From: Pseudomonadota bacterium
Lineage (GTDB): Bacteria; Pseudomonadota; Gammaproteobacteria; Burkholderiales; Casimicrobiaceae
DNA: 57,278 nucleotides
Direction: 5' to 3'
Assembly (NCBI GenBank): GCA_018241785.1
Contig: JAFEDF010000254.1
Span: 1-57,278 of the forward strand
Shown one piece after another: positions 41,895-51,114 of this stretch (positions are counted from its first letter, which is position 1; each line of letters opens with the position of its first letter). The position numbers and the translations under genes are program-made. The notes beneath the pieces were generated by a model. The model made no database searches and had not been told where the DNA came from. It saw nothing but the letters and a program-made list of their open reading frames with translations.

Positions 41895-42971
41895 GTGCGC
41901 CACGATTTCCGGGAGCTCAAGCTCGAGCGGGTGACGCGGAGCTTCGCCGCGGCGGGGGGGCACGCGTTTAACGCGCTCGACGAGCTCACGATGACGATCC
42001 GGCGCGGCGAGTTCGTCGCGCTGCTTGGTCCTTCGGGCTGCGGCAAGTCGACGGCGCTTAACTGCATCGCGGGATTGCTCGCGCTTTCGGGGGGCGCGAT
42101 CAGCCTCGACGAGCAGCGCATCGACACGCTGCCGCCCGAGAAGCGCGGGTTCGGCATGGTGTTCCAGAACTACGCGCTGTTCCCGCACATGACGGTCGAG
42201 CGCAACGTCGGTTTCGGCCTGCGGATGCGTGGCATGTCCGCCGCCGAGATCGCACCGCGCGTTGCGCGCGCGCTCTCGCTCGTGCAGCTCTCGGGACAGG
42301 CGGGCAAGCTTCCCGGGCAGCTCTCCGGGGGCCAGCAGCAGCGCGTCGCGATCGCGCGCGCAATCGTCATCGAGCCGCCGCTCGTGCTGATGGATGAGCC
42401 GCTGTCGAACCTCGATGCGAAGCTCAGGATCGAGACGCGCGCCGAGATCCGCCGCATCCACGGCGAGCTTGGGCGCGCGACGATCTACGTCACCCACGAT
42501 CAGGACGAGGCGCTGTCGCTCGCCGACCGCATCGTCGTGATGAAGGACGGCGTCGTCCAGCAGATCGATTCGCCGCAGCGGATCTACGCGCAGCCGGCGA
42601 ACCTGCACGTCGCGCACTTCATGGGGTATCGCAACGTGCTCGAGTTCGAAGTCACTGCGGTAAACGCTGAGCGTGTCGAGCTCTCGGGCGGGGCGGTGCG
42701 CATCGTCGGCACGCTCTGCCAGCCGCTCGATGGCCGGCGCGCGGTCGTCGCGATCCGCCCGGAGGAGATCGTCGTCGGCACGCGCGACGGCGGCGCCAAC
42801 TCGGTACGCGGAAGCGTCACCGGCGTCGAATACGGCGGGCGTGACTCGCTGATCGAGGTGCTGCTCGACGGCGGGCTGCGCCTTCTCGCGCGAAGCGATG
42901 TTCCGGCGGAACGCGGGGACGCGATCACCCTTTCCATCCCTCCCGAGCGGGCGCTCGTCTACCCGGCGTGA
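41895..42971 (+). CDS. ABC transporter ATP-binding protein (PotA/FbpC-like)
   Basis: 358 residues with a GTG start four bases after the binding-protein stop. Walker A GPSGCGKS (45-52), signature LSGGQQQR (143-150), Walker B LVLMDEP (164-170) and the switch histidine in THDQDEALSLADR. A C-terminal TOBE-type domain (about 275-355) follows. It energises the two permeases downstream; stop overlaps the first permease start (GTGA). Confidence 0.95.
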   Translation: MRHDFRELKLERVTRSFAAAGGHAFNALDELTMTIRRGEFVALLGPSGCGKSTALNCIAGLLALSGGAISLDEQRIDTLPPEKRGFGMVFQNYALFPHMTVERNVGFGLRMRGMSAAEIAPRVARALSLVQLSGQAGKLPGQLSGGQQQRVAIARAIVIEPPLVLMDEPLSNLDAKLRIETRAEIRRIHGELGRATIYVTHDQDEALSLADRIVVMKDGVVQQIDSPQRIYAQPANLHVAHFMGYRNVLEFEVTAVNAERVELSGGAVRIVGTLCQPLDGRRAVVAIRPEEIVVGTRDGGANSVRGSVTGVEYGGRDSLIEVLLDGGLRLLARSDVPAERGDAITLSIPPERALVYPA

Positions 42972-43867
42972 GCGCGGCGGCACTCGCGGGGCGAGGCGGG
43001 CCGGCGGTTGCCGTCGGCCGCCGCGGCTTCGACCGCGCGCTCCTGCTCGCGATCCCGGCGACGCTCTTCATGGTGCTGCTGTTCGTCTACCCGTTCCTCT
43101 ACGGGCTGTGGCTGTCGTTCGCGCCGGCGAAAGGCGGCGCCCTCGCCAACTACCGCACGTTCTTCACCACGCCCGACCTCTGGCCGACGATCGGCATCAC
43201 GCTGAAGCTGGCACTCCCGGCGACGCTCATCAACGTCGGCATCGCGCTGCCGATCGCGTTCCGGATGCGCGTCCGCGGCCGCTGGCAGCGCGTCGTGACG
43301 ACGCTCCTCGTCGTGCCGATCACGCTCGGCACGGTGCTGATCGCCGAGGGAATGCTGAACTACTTCGGTCCGAAGGGATGGCTGTCGCATACGCTGCAGC
43401 TCCTCCATCTCTACGACGGCCCGATCCGCCTGACGCACAACTACTGGGGCGTGCTGATCTCGCTCGTGATCTCGGGCTTCCCGTTCGCGTTCCTGCTGAT
43501 CCTTTCCTACGTGACGGGAATCGATCCGGTGCTCGCGCGCGCGGCTGCGACGCTCGGCGCCGGCACGTTCGCGCAGTTCCGCCACATCTACCTGCCGCTC
43601 CTCGCCCCCGGGCTCGCGATGTGCTTCTGCCTCGCATTCGTGCAGGCCTTCTCGGTGTTCCCGTCGGCCGTGCTGGTCGGTGCGCCGGCAGGCCCGACGC
43701 GGGTCATCTCGATCGCCGCCTACCAGGCCGCGTTCGAGCAGTACGACTACTCGCTCGCCTCCGCGATCGCGATGATCATGGGCTTCGTGCAGCTCGTCAT
43801 CGTCGCGGCGGTGCTCGGCCTGCGCGGGCTCTTCTATCGGGGACCGGTGGCGGGAGGAAAGGGGTGA
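42968..43867 (+). CDS. ABC transporter permease 1 (PotB-like)
   Basis: 299 residues, GTG start in a GTGA overlap. Six membrane helices; binding-protein-dependent transport signature EAA-like loop SYVTGIDPVLARAAATLGAGTFAQFRHIYLPLLAPG (about 180-214). Paired with the next gene as a heterodimer. Confidence 0.93.
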   Translation: MSAAALAGRGGPAVAVGRRGFDRALLLAIPATLFMVLLFVYPFLYGLWLSFAPAKGGALANYRTFFTTPDLWPTIGITLKLALPATLINVGIALPIAFRMRVRGRWQRVVTTLLVVPITLGTVLIAEGMLNYFGPKGWLSHTLQLLHLYDGPIRLTHNYWGVLISLVISGFPFAFLLILSYVTGIDPVLARAAATLGAGTFAQFRHIYLPLLAPGLAMCFCLAFVQAFSVFPSAVLVGAPAGPTRVISIAAYQAAFEQYDYSLASAIAMIMGFVQLVIVAAVLGLRGLFYRGPVAGGKG

Positions 43868-44757
43868 GTGCCGCAGCCATCGGTGCGCAACCGACGCGGC
43901 ACGCGAGCGCGGGCGGCGCCGCGAAGCTCCTCGACCGCGCGTGGCGGGGGCTCCTCGCCGGCCTGATGGTGCTCTTCGTCGTCAACGTGGCGCTGCTGAT
44001 CGCCGCGGTGGCGGTCAATTCGGTGGCGACGCGCTGGCTTGGCACCTGGCTCCCCGCCGGCTGGACGCTGTCGTGGTACCAGCAGTCGTGGAGCGATTTC
44101 CAGCTCGCCGGCATCCTCTGGGTGACCTTCGAGGTCGTGGTCGCCGTCGTCGTGCTGTCGCTCGCCATCGGCGTGCCGGCGGCCTACACGCTCGCACGCC
44201 GCGATTTTCCGGGCAAGCGCGCGTTGCTGCTCCTCTTCCTGCTGCCGCTGATGGTGCCGCCGATGACCTACGGCATCCCGCTCGCGACGGTGCTCTACCA
44301 GATGCACCTCGCCGGAACGATCTGGGGCGTGATCCTCGCCAACCTGATTCCGGCCGCGCCGTTCGTGATCCTCGTGATGACGCCGTTCATCGAGCAGATC
44401 GATCCCAACCTCGAGTCCGCTGCGCGCGTGTTCGGCGCCGGCACAGGGCGCATGTTCACCAGCGTGCTGGTGCCCTTGCTCGCGCCGGGGATCCTCGCCG
44501 CGTCGCTCCTCGTGCTCGTGCGCACGATCGCACTCTTCGAGCTTACGTTCCTCACCGCCGGACCCGACTCGCAGACGCTGGTCGTCGCGCTCTACTACGC
44601 GGTGTTCGCCGCCGGAGTGCGCGCGCCGCAGTCGATCGACGCGATGGCGATGATCTACATGCTGGTCACGCTCGTGTGGCTGCTGATCGCGCTGCGCTTC
44701 GTCAACCCGACTCAGCTCGTGAGCCGCGTGAAGGAGCACCCGGTCCCGGCCGGTTGA
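43864..44757 (+). CDS. ABC transporter permease 2 (PotC-like)
   Basis: 297 residues, GTG start in a GTGA overlap with permease 1. Six helices and the EAA loop EQIDPNLESAARVFGAGTGRMFTSVLVPLLAPG. Completes the importer; the uxuB-like gene begins 18 bp later, which links transport and catabolism in one transcript. Confidence 0.93.
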   Translation: MSAAAIGAQPTRHASAGGAAKLLDRAWRGLLAGLMVLFVVNVALLIAAVAVNSVATRWLGTWLPAGWTLSWYQQSWSDFQLAGILWVTFEVVVAVVVLSLAIGVPAAYTLARRDFPGKRALLLLFLLPLMVPPMTYGIPLATVLYQMHLAGTIWGVILANLIPAAPFVILVMTPFIEQIDPNLESAARVFGAGTGRMFTSVLVPLLAPGILAASLLVLVRTIALFELTFLTAGPDSQTLVVALYYAVFAAGVRAPQSIDAMAMIYMLVTLVWLLIALRFVNPTQLVSRVKEHPVPAG

Positions 44758-44775
44758 CGCGGGGCACGATCGTCG

Positions 44776-46254
44776 ATGGCCCGGCTCGCCCTCGCCACCC
44801 TCGATCGCGTTCCGCACGCGATCGCGCGCCCGCGCTACCGCCCGCAGGACGTGCCGGTCGGCATCGTCCATCTCGGTTTGGGCGCGTTCCATCGCGCACA
44901 CCAGGCGATCGCCACCGACGACGTGCTCGCGGAGGGTGGTGGGAACTGGGGCATCTGCGGGGTCAGCCTGCGCTCGCCCGGCGTGCGCGACCGGCTCGCC
45001 CCGCAGGACGGGCTCTACACGGCGATCGAGCGCTCGCCCGCAGGAATGCGACGCCGCATCGTCGGCAGCGTGCGCGAGGTGCTCTGCCTTGCCGGCGAGC
45101 GCGACGCGGTGCTGCGCCGGCTCGCGTCTCCCGAGGTTGCCGTCGTGACGCTGACCGTGACCGAGAAGGGCTACTGCCACCGTCCATCGACCGGGACGCT
45201 CGACTTCGCGCATCCGGCGATCGTCCACGATCTCGCCCATCCTGGCGCGCCGGTGAGCACGCTCGGCGTCCTCGTTTGCGCGCTCGGCCTTCGGCGCGCG
45301 AGCCACGGCGTGCCGATGACCGTCGTCTGCTGCGACAACCTCCCGCACAACGGCGCGCTCGTCGCATCGCTCGCCGGCGAGTTCGCCGCGGCGCGCGACG
45401 CGACGCTCGCCGCGTGGATCGGCCGCGAGGTCGCGTTTCCGGCGACGATGGTCGATCGCATCGTTCCGGCCGCGACCGGCGCGGACCGCGACGAGAACGA
45501 TGCCGCGCTCGGCTGCGACGACCTCGCGCCGGTCGTCCACGAGCCGTTCATGCAATGGGTGATCGAGGATCGCTTCGCAGGCAAGCGCCCGGCGTGGGAG
45601 CGCGCCGGAGCGACGCTCACCGCCGACGTCGAGCCGTGGGAGACGATGAAGCTTCGCATGCTGAACGGCACCCACTCGGCGCTCGCCTACCTCGGCTGCC
45701 TCGCGGGGCACCGGTACGTGCACGAGGTCGTCGCACAGCCGGAATTCGCGGCGTGGGCGCGCCGCTACCTGGAGCGCGAGGTGGCGCCGACGCTCGCCGT
45801 CCCTCCGGGCGCCGACCTCGCCCGTTATCGCGAGTCGCTGCTCACGCGCTTCGCCAACCCGGCGCTTGGCCACCGCACGTCGCAGATTGCGATGGACGGC
45901 TCGCAGAAACTCCCGCAGCGCATCCTCGCCACGGTGCGCGCGAACCTCGCACGCGGGCGCGACGTCGGTTTCGCTGCGCTCGCCGTCGCCGGCTGGATGC
46001 GCTACGTCCGCGGCGACGACGAGGCGGGCCGGCCGATCGAAGTGTCCGATCCGCTGGCGCCGCGATTCGCCGCGATCGCCTCGCGCTGCGGCAGCGAGCC
46101 TGCCGCGTACGCACGTGCGCTCCTCGCCTTGAGCGAAGTATTCGGCGACGATCTCGCGCGGGAGCCGCGCTTCGTGTCCGCCGTGTCAGAATGGCTCGCC
46201 ACGCTCTGCCGCGAAGGCGCTGCGCGCGCCGTCGCGCACGCACTCAACCGATGA
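44776..46254 (+). CDS. uxuB: Mannitol dehydrogenase family protein, probable D-fructuronate reductase
   Basis: 492 residues. Rossmann start VGIVHLGLGAFHRAHQA, catalytic lysine region VTLTVTEKGYCH and the family signature EPWETMKLRMLNGTHSALAYLG. Mannitol dehydrogenases, tagaturonate and fructuronate reductases share these; the neighbouring manD and uxaC genes make fructuronate to D-mannonate the likely reaction. Overlaps uxaC by four bases (ATGA). Confidence 0.9.
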   Translation: MARLALATLDRVPHAIARPRYRPQDVPVGIVHLGLGAFHRAHQAIATDDVLAEGGGNWGICGVSLRSPGVRDRLAPQDGLYTAIERSPAGMRRRIVGSVREVLCLAGERDAVLRRLASPEVAVVTLTVTEKGYCHRPSTGTLDFAHPAIVHDLAHPGAPVSTLGVLVCALGLRRASHGVPMTVVCCDNLPHNGALVASLAGEFAAARDATLAAWIGREVAFPATMVDRIVPAATGADRDENDAALGCDDLAPVVHEPFMQWVIEDRFAGKRPAWERAGATLTADVEPWETMKLRMLNGTHSALAYLGCLAGHRYVHEVVAQPEFAAWARRYLEREVAPTLAVPPGADLARYRESLLTRFANPALGHRTSQIAMDGSQKLPQRILATVRANLARGRDVGFAALAVAGWMRYVRGDDEAGRPIEVSDPLAPRFAAIASRCGSEPAAYARALLALSEVFGDDLAREPRFVSAVSEWLATLCREGAARAVAHALNR

Positions 46255-47663
46255 TTCCACTCGTCCTCGACCCCGATCGCCTGTTTCCGTCCGATCCCGC
46301 GACACGCGCTGTCGCGCGCGCGCTCTACGACTCCGTCCGCGACCTGCCGATCGTGAGTCCGCACGGGCATACGGAGGCGCGCTGGTTCGCCGACAACGCA
46401 CCCTTTCCCGATCCTGCCGCGCTTTTCATCGTTCCGGATCACTACGTGTTCCGGATGCTCTACAGCCAGGGCGTTTCGATGGACGACCTCGGCGTTCCTG
46501 CGCGCGACGGCAGCCGGCTTCCCTACGATGCGCGGGCGATCTGGAGGCGCTTCGCCTCGCGCTATCACCTCTTTCGCGGCACGCCGACACGCCTGTGGCT
46601 CGATCACGCGTTCCACGATGTGTTCGGCATCGACGAGCGCCTCACGGCCGAGAGCGCCGATCGCTGCTTCGATAAGATCGAGACCTGCCTCGGCGAGGAT
46701 GCGTTCCGGCCCCGCGCGCTCTTCGAGCGCTTCAACATCGAAGTGATCGCAACGACCGAGTCGCCGCTCGATCCGCTCGATTGCCACCGTGCGATCCGCG
46801 CGAGCGGGTGGGAGGGGCGCGTGGTCACCGCGTATCGCCCCGACCCCGTCGTCGATCCCGAGTTCGACGGATTCGCCGACAACGTCGCGCAGCTCGGCGA
46901 GATGACCGGCGAGAATGCGGCGACATGGACGGGCTACCTCGCCGCGCACCGCGCGCGCCGGGCATTCTTCAAGTCGATGGGGGCGACGTCGACCGACCAC
47001 GGTCATCCGACGGCGCGCACGGCCGACCTCGACCCCGCCCAGTGCCAGTGTCTTCTCGACCGCGCGCTCGCGGGGACGCTCGCAGCGGGAGAAGCCGAGC
47101 TCTTCCGCGCGCAGGTGCTGACCGAGATGGCGGCGATGAGCCAGGACGACGGACTCCTCATGCAGATCCATCCGGGGAGCTTTCGCAACCACAACCCCGC
47201 CGTGTACGCCCGTTTCGGGCGTGACAAGGGTGCCGACATCCCGACGCCGACGGGCTACGTCGACGCGCTGAAGCCGCTCCTCGACCGCTTCGGCAACGCG
47301 CGCGACTTCACGCTGATCCTGTTCACCCTCGACGAGACGACCTACGCTCGCGAGCTCGCGCCGCTCGCCGGCCATTACCCTGCGCTGCGTCTCGGCCCGC
47401 CGTGGTGGTTCCACGACAGCTTTCAGGGGATGCTGCGCTTTCTCGAGCAGGCGATCGAGACGGCGGGCTTCTACAACACGGTGGGCTTCAACGACGACAC
47501 ACGCGCATTCCTCTCGATTCCCGCGAGGCACGACGTATGGCGGCGCGTCACCTGCCGCTTCCTCGCCAACGCGGCCGTCGAGTATCGGATGGGTGAGGAC
47601 GAGGCCTTCGAGCTCGCGCCGCTCCTCGCGCGCGACCTCGCCAGGGCCGCCTACAAGCTGTAG
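46251..47663 (+). CDS. uxaC: Glucuronate (uronate) isomerase
   Basis: 470 residues, ATG overlapping the uxuB-like stop. Amidohydrolase-fold metal site SPHGHTEARWFADN at the N-terminus, ATTESPLDPLDCH, and RNHN with LGPPWWFHDSFQGM and GFYNTVGFNDDTRAFLSIPARHD are characteristic of UxaC. Converts D-glucuronate to D-fructuronate (and galacturonate to tagaturonate), the entry step of the pathway completed by uxuB and manD. Confidence 0.96.
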   Translation: MIPLVLDPDRLFPSDPATRAVARALYDSVRDLPIVSPHGHTEARWFADNAPFPDPAALFIVPDHYVFRMLYSQGVSMDDLGVPARDGSRLPYDARAIWRRFASRYHLFRGTPTRLWLDHAFHDVFGIDERLTAESADRCFDKIETCLGEDAFRPRALFERFNIEVIATTESPLDPLDCHRAIRASGWEGRVVTAYRPDPVVDPEFDGFADNVAQLGEMTGENAATWTGYLAAHRARRAFFKSMGATSTDHGHPTARTADLDPAQCQCLLDRALAGTLAAGEAELFRAQVLTEMAAMSQDDGLLMQIHPGSFRNHNPAVYARFGRDKGADIPTPTGYVDALKPLLDRFGNARDFTLILFTLDETTYARELAPLAGHYPALRLGPPWWFHDSFQGMLRFLEQAIETAGFYNTVGFNDDTRAFLSIPARHDVWRRVTCRFLANAAVEYRMGEDEAFELAPLLARDLARAAYKL

Positions 47664-47683
47664 CATTCGCCGGGCGCCGCGGC

Positions 47684-49189
47684 GTGTGCCGCAGCCATGC
47701 CGCGACGAGTCCCTCCCTGAAAGCCGAATCGTTCATCGATCCTGCGAATCGGCTTCCCGCAGCCGACGACGTTCCGCTCTGCGTCGATCTCGACGGTACG
47801 CTCGCGGCAACCGATGTGCTCGCCGAAGGGCTGGTCGTCCTGGTGACGCGAGCACCGTGGCTCGCACCGCTCGTGCCATGGTGGCTCGGGCACGGCCGGG
47901 CGCGCCTCAAGCGCGAGGTGGAGCGGCGTTTCCCGGTGTGTGCGGAGCGGCTGCCGTATCGCGCCGAGGTGGTCGATCTCGTGCGGCGCGCGGCGGCGGA
48001 CGGCCGCAGCGTGTATCTGGCGACCGGGGCCGACGCCGCAGCGGCCAGCGCCGTCACCGCGCATCTCGGCGGGTTTGCGGGGGTCTTCGCCAGCGACGGC
48101 GTCACCAACCTCACCGGGACGCGCAAGGCCGATGCGCTTCGCAGCCGCTTCGGCGTTCGCGGCTTCGATTACGCCGGCAACGACGCGATCGACGCCGCAG
48201 TCTGGCGTGTCGCACGCAGGGCGTACGTGATGGGCTCCGACCGGATCGCGAAGCATGCCGCCGCCGTGGCGCCCATCGCCATGCACTGGCGGCCGCCTGA
48301 TGCCGGCGTCGCCGGGCGGCTGGCGGCTGCCTGGGCAGCGCTGCGCCCGCACCAGTGGATCAAGAATCTGCTGGTGTTCGTGCCGATGCTTGCAGCGCAT
48401 CGGATCGGCGACCTGTCGCTCTGGCGGCAGGCCATCGCAGCGTGGGCCGCGTTCTCGATGGCGGCTTCCGCCGCATACGTGCTAAACGACCTCGCCGACC
48501 TCGGCAGCGACCGCCGCCATCCGAGGAAGCGCAGGCGGCCGTTCGCCTCGGGACGCCTGCCGGTCGCGGCCGGAGCGGCGCTGGTGCCGCTCGTGCTGGC
48601 CGCCGCCGCGCTCCTCGCATGGGCGTTGCCGCACGCGTTCGGCGCCTGGCTATTCATCTACCTGGTGTTGACGACCGCATACTCGATGGGCGTGAAGCGC
48701 CTCGGTGGCGTCGACGTGGTGGTCCTCGCCGCGCTGTACGCGCTGCGCGTCGTCGCGGGTGCGGCCGCCACAGGGATCGTGCTGTCGGGCTGGCTGATCG
48801 CGTTCTCGGCGTGCATGTTCCTGTCGCTCGCGCTGGTCAAGCGCGAGGTCGAACTCCATTCGGTGCGGCGCGCCGGAGGCGAGCGCACTCCGGGGCGCGC
48901 CTATCGGCTGAGCCACCTGCGCCACGTGCGGATCGCCGGATGGTTTGCCGCGTTGGGCGCAGTCGGCGTGCTCGGGGTCTACGTGCTGCGTCCCGATGTC
49001 ACGGCGCTGTACCGTCATCCGGGCTGGCTGTGGGCCGGGTGCGCGCTGATCGCCGCGTGGCTCGCGCACATCTGGCGCCGCGCCGCTCACGGCCACATGC
49101 ACGACGACCCGCTGGTCTTCGCGCTGAGCGACCGATGGAGTTACGCGACCCTCGTGGTGCTCGTGCTGACGGTCATCGCCGCGACATGA
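47684..49189 (+). CDS. HAD-UbiA fusion: membrane prenyltransferase with N-terminal HAD-like phosphatase domain
   Basis: 501 residues, GTG start 20 bp after uxaC (start uncertain). Residues about 25-215 form a HAD-like domain (LCVDLDGTLAATD nucleophile motif; YLATGADAAAA; FDYAGNDAIDAAVW for the acid). From about 225 onwards it is a UbiA prenyltransferase with eight to nine helices and the DxxD-type diphosphate sites NDLADLGSDRRHPRKRRRP and, later, YSMGVKRLGGVDV. Fusions of this kind resemble decaprenyl-phosphate phosphoribose synthase relatives and probably modify polyprenyl phosphate with a sugar phosphate, then dephosphorylate it. Coupled to the next gene by an ATGA overlap. Confidence 0.9.
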   Translation: MCRSHAATSPSLKAESFIDPANRLPAADDVPLCVDLDGTLAATDVLAEGLVVLVTRAPWLAPLVPWWLGHGRARLKREVERRFPVCAERLPYRAEVVDLVRRAAADGRSVYLATGADAAAASAVTAHLGGFAGVFASDGVTNLTGTRKADALRSRFGVRGFDYAGNDAIDAAVWRVARRAYVMGSDRIAKHAAAVAPIAMHWRPPDAGVAGRLAAAWAALRPHQWIKNLLVFVPMLAAHRIGDLSLWRQAIAAWAAFSMAASAAYVLNDLADLGSDRRHPRKRRRPFASGRLPVAAGAALVPLVLAAAALLAWALPHAFGAWLFIYLVLTTAYSMGVKRLGGVDVVVLAALYALRVVAGAAATGIVLSGWLIAFSACMFLSLALVKREVELHSVRRAGGERTPGRAYRLSHLRHVRIAGWFAALGAVGVLGVYVLRPDVTALYRHPGWLWAGCALIAAWLAHIWRRAAHGHMHDDPLVFALSDRWSYATLVVLVLTVIAAT

Positions 49190-51114
49190 CCGTGGCCGGC
49201 TCGCGCGGACGGTTGCCCGTTCGCGCCATCGACCTCGCATGCGCCGTGTTGCTGTGCCTCGGCGCCGTGCGGCTCTTCGGTGTGGTTCTGCAGTCGCCGC
49301 TCATCGGGTATGCGAACCAGTACGACATGGTGCGAACGTCGGCCTGTGTCGATCTGTGGCCGGCGCTTCCGTCGCCCGAGCGCTACGGGGCACACCAGAT
49401 TGCGCCGGTCGAGCGCTACGTCGCCGAAACCCTCCCCGGCGGACCGTGCTATCCGTCGACGGTCGTCGCCTTCGTGACCCTCGCGAAAGCGGTGGTCGGA
49501 GCCGCCGACGCGCTCCATCTGCGCGATGCCGGGACGTTTCCGCTGCGCATGGTGGGCATCGTGCAGGCGCTCGCGCTCGCCGCATCGGTATTGTGGTTCT
49601 GCATGCTCGAGCGCCGGCGCCCGTGGGCGCGCCTCGCCCACGCGGCGGTGTTCGCGCTCGTGCTGGCCGATCCCGTCAACGCGCTGTGGCTGAACACCCT
49701 GTACACCGAGCCGGGTGCGCTCCTTTGCGCCTACGTCGCGATCGGGCTCGCTGTGTTGCCGGCCGCGCGCGTGTCTCGCTGGCCCGTGATCGTCGCGGCG
49801 GTTGCCGCGGCGGCCGGGCTCGCGTGGTCGCGCCAGCAGTACGCCCCGTTTGCAGTGGTACCGCTCCTCGTGCTGATGCCGTATTGGTGGCACAGGAAGC
49901 GCGCAGCCTGCGCCGTGGCGGCGATGGTGCTGATGGCGACCTGGGTGCTGCAGCCATGGGCCTTGTCGCGCCTGCCTGCCATCGCCGCGGCCAACGCGCA
50001 CGACTTCTATCTCGGAGCGGCGCTGCCCGCCGTGCGCGACGAGGCGGGCGCGCTGCGGGCGCTCGGTCTTCCGGCGAATTGCCGCGATGCGATCGGCTCG
50101 ACCTGGTATGTCGGCATGGGTCGCGATCCACAGTCACAGTGCCCTGCGGTGGCGAGGCTGGGCCGAACCGCTTTTCTCGCACTCGCGTGGCATGATCCGA
50201 TGCTCCCGTGGCGCATTCTCCTGCGCGGGCTCCCACAGGCGCAGGTAGGGTGGATGCATTACCTCGGCATGGTCGCCGGAGGACGTTTCGTCGACCTGTC
50301 GCATGAACACGGGCTCGCCGCGGCGTCGATCGCGACCGTTATCGAGGCACTGCCGCTCGACGCCTATTTCGCGCTGCTGGCGGCGTTCGCCGCGGCGTTC
50401 GCGATCTCGACCGTCGCGTGGGCGCGCGGTCTGGCCGGCAATCCGGACGACGACGGATGGCTTCGCGCCATGGCGCTGACGGGGGCGACCGGAGCCTATG
50501 CGCTGGCGAGCGCGATCTTCGGCGACGGATACGTCGAGGTGGCTCGGCACGCGCTTCTCATGCACGCGGCGCTTGCGTCGCTCGCGCTCCTGTGCGGCGG
50601 TCGCGGGTGGAGGTGGCTGCGCAGCGCGCCGCTTCGCGCCGCCGCGGGGGCTTGGCCTCGTCGCCTCGTCACGAACCTTGCGCCGGTCATGATCGGCGTT
50701 GCGCTGGCAGCGGCGCTCGCCGCCAGCATGTCGCTCGCCGCCCGTCGATGGCCACTCGCGCACGGTGTGCTCGGTATGCCGGCGACACGCGAATTCGCCG
50801 GTCCGGTACTCGATGTGCGCGGGTGGGCGGTCGACCCCTTCGGGGTGGCGACGGTGCAGGTCGCCGCGTACCGCGACTGGAACGACCGTCATCCCGCAGC
50901 TTCCTGGGATGCGTCTTTCGCGGGCCCCGTCTACGGGCCGCTCGGCGAGTCGCTCGCCCGCTACTTTCCGACCTTCCGGGACGCTGCGCACGGCAGCTTC
51001 GAGCTTCGCATCGCGCGCTCGGCGTGGCCGGCCGCAGCACCCTGCCTGCGCACGCGCGTCCTGAACGGTGCCGGCGTGTGGACCGAGATCGACCGCCGCT
51101 GCATGGAACGATGA
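49186..51114 (+). CDS. Polytopic membrane protein, probable GT-C-type glycosyltransferase
   Basis: 642 residues with about 10-12 hydrophobic helices. The first extracytoplasmic loop, after helix 1, has acidic residues (GYANQYDMVRTSACVDLW) where GT-C enzymes place their catalytic aspartate; the C-terminal ~140 residues are a soluble domain after the last helix (FAGPVLDVRGWAVDPFGVATVQV). I do not recognise a named family. Its place between a polyprenyl-sugar synthase-like gene and a second GT-C-like gene suggests it uses a polyprenyl-linked sugar donor. Confidence 0.7.
   Translation: MTVAGSRGRLPVRAIDLACAVLLCLGAVRLFGVVLQSPLIGYANQYDMVRTSACVDLWPALPSPERYGAHQIAPVERYVAETLPGGPCYPSTVVAFVTLAKAVVGAADALHLRDAGTFPLRMVGIVQALALAASVLWFCMLERRRPWARLAHAAVFALVLADPVNALWLNTLYTEPGALLCAYVAIGLAVLPAARVSRWPVIVAAVAAAAGLAWSRQQYAPFAVVPLLVLMPYWWHRKRAACAVAAMVLMATWVLQPWALSRLPAIAAANAHDFYLGAALPAVRDEAGALRALGLPANCRDAIGSTWYVGMGRDPQSQCPAVARLGRTAFLALAWHDPMLPWRILLRGLPQAQVGWMHYLGMVAGGRFVDLSHEHGLAAASIATVIEALPLDAYFALLAAFAAAFAISTVAWARGLAGNPDDDGWLRAMALTGATGAYALASAIFGDGYVEVARHALLMHAALASLALLCGGRGWRWLRSAPLRAAAGAWPRRLVTNLAPVMIGVALAAALAASMSLAARRWPLAHGVLGMPATREFAGPVLDVRGWAVDPFGVATVQVAAYRDWNDRHPAASWDASFAGPVYGPLGESLARYFPTFRDAAHGSFELRIARSAWPAAAPCLRTRVLNGAGVWTEIDRRCMER

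Noticed and set aside
43834..45873. A 679-codon minus-strand frame opposite the ABC permease and uxuB-like genes
   Set aside because: The opposite strand has well-conserved ABC permease and dehydrogenase motifs; this frame has no family resemblance.
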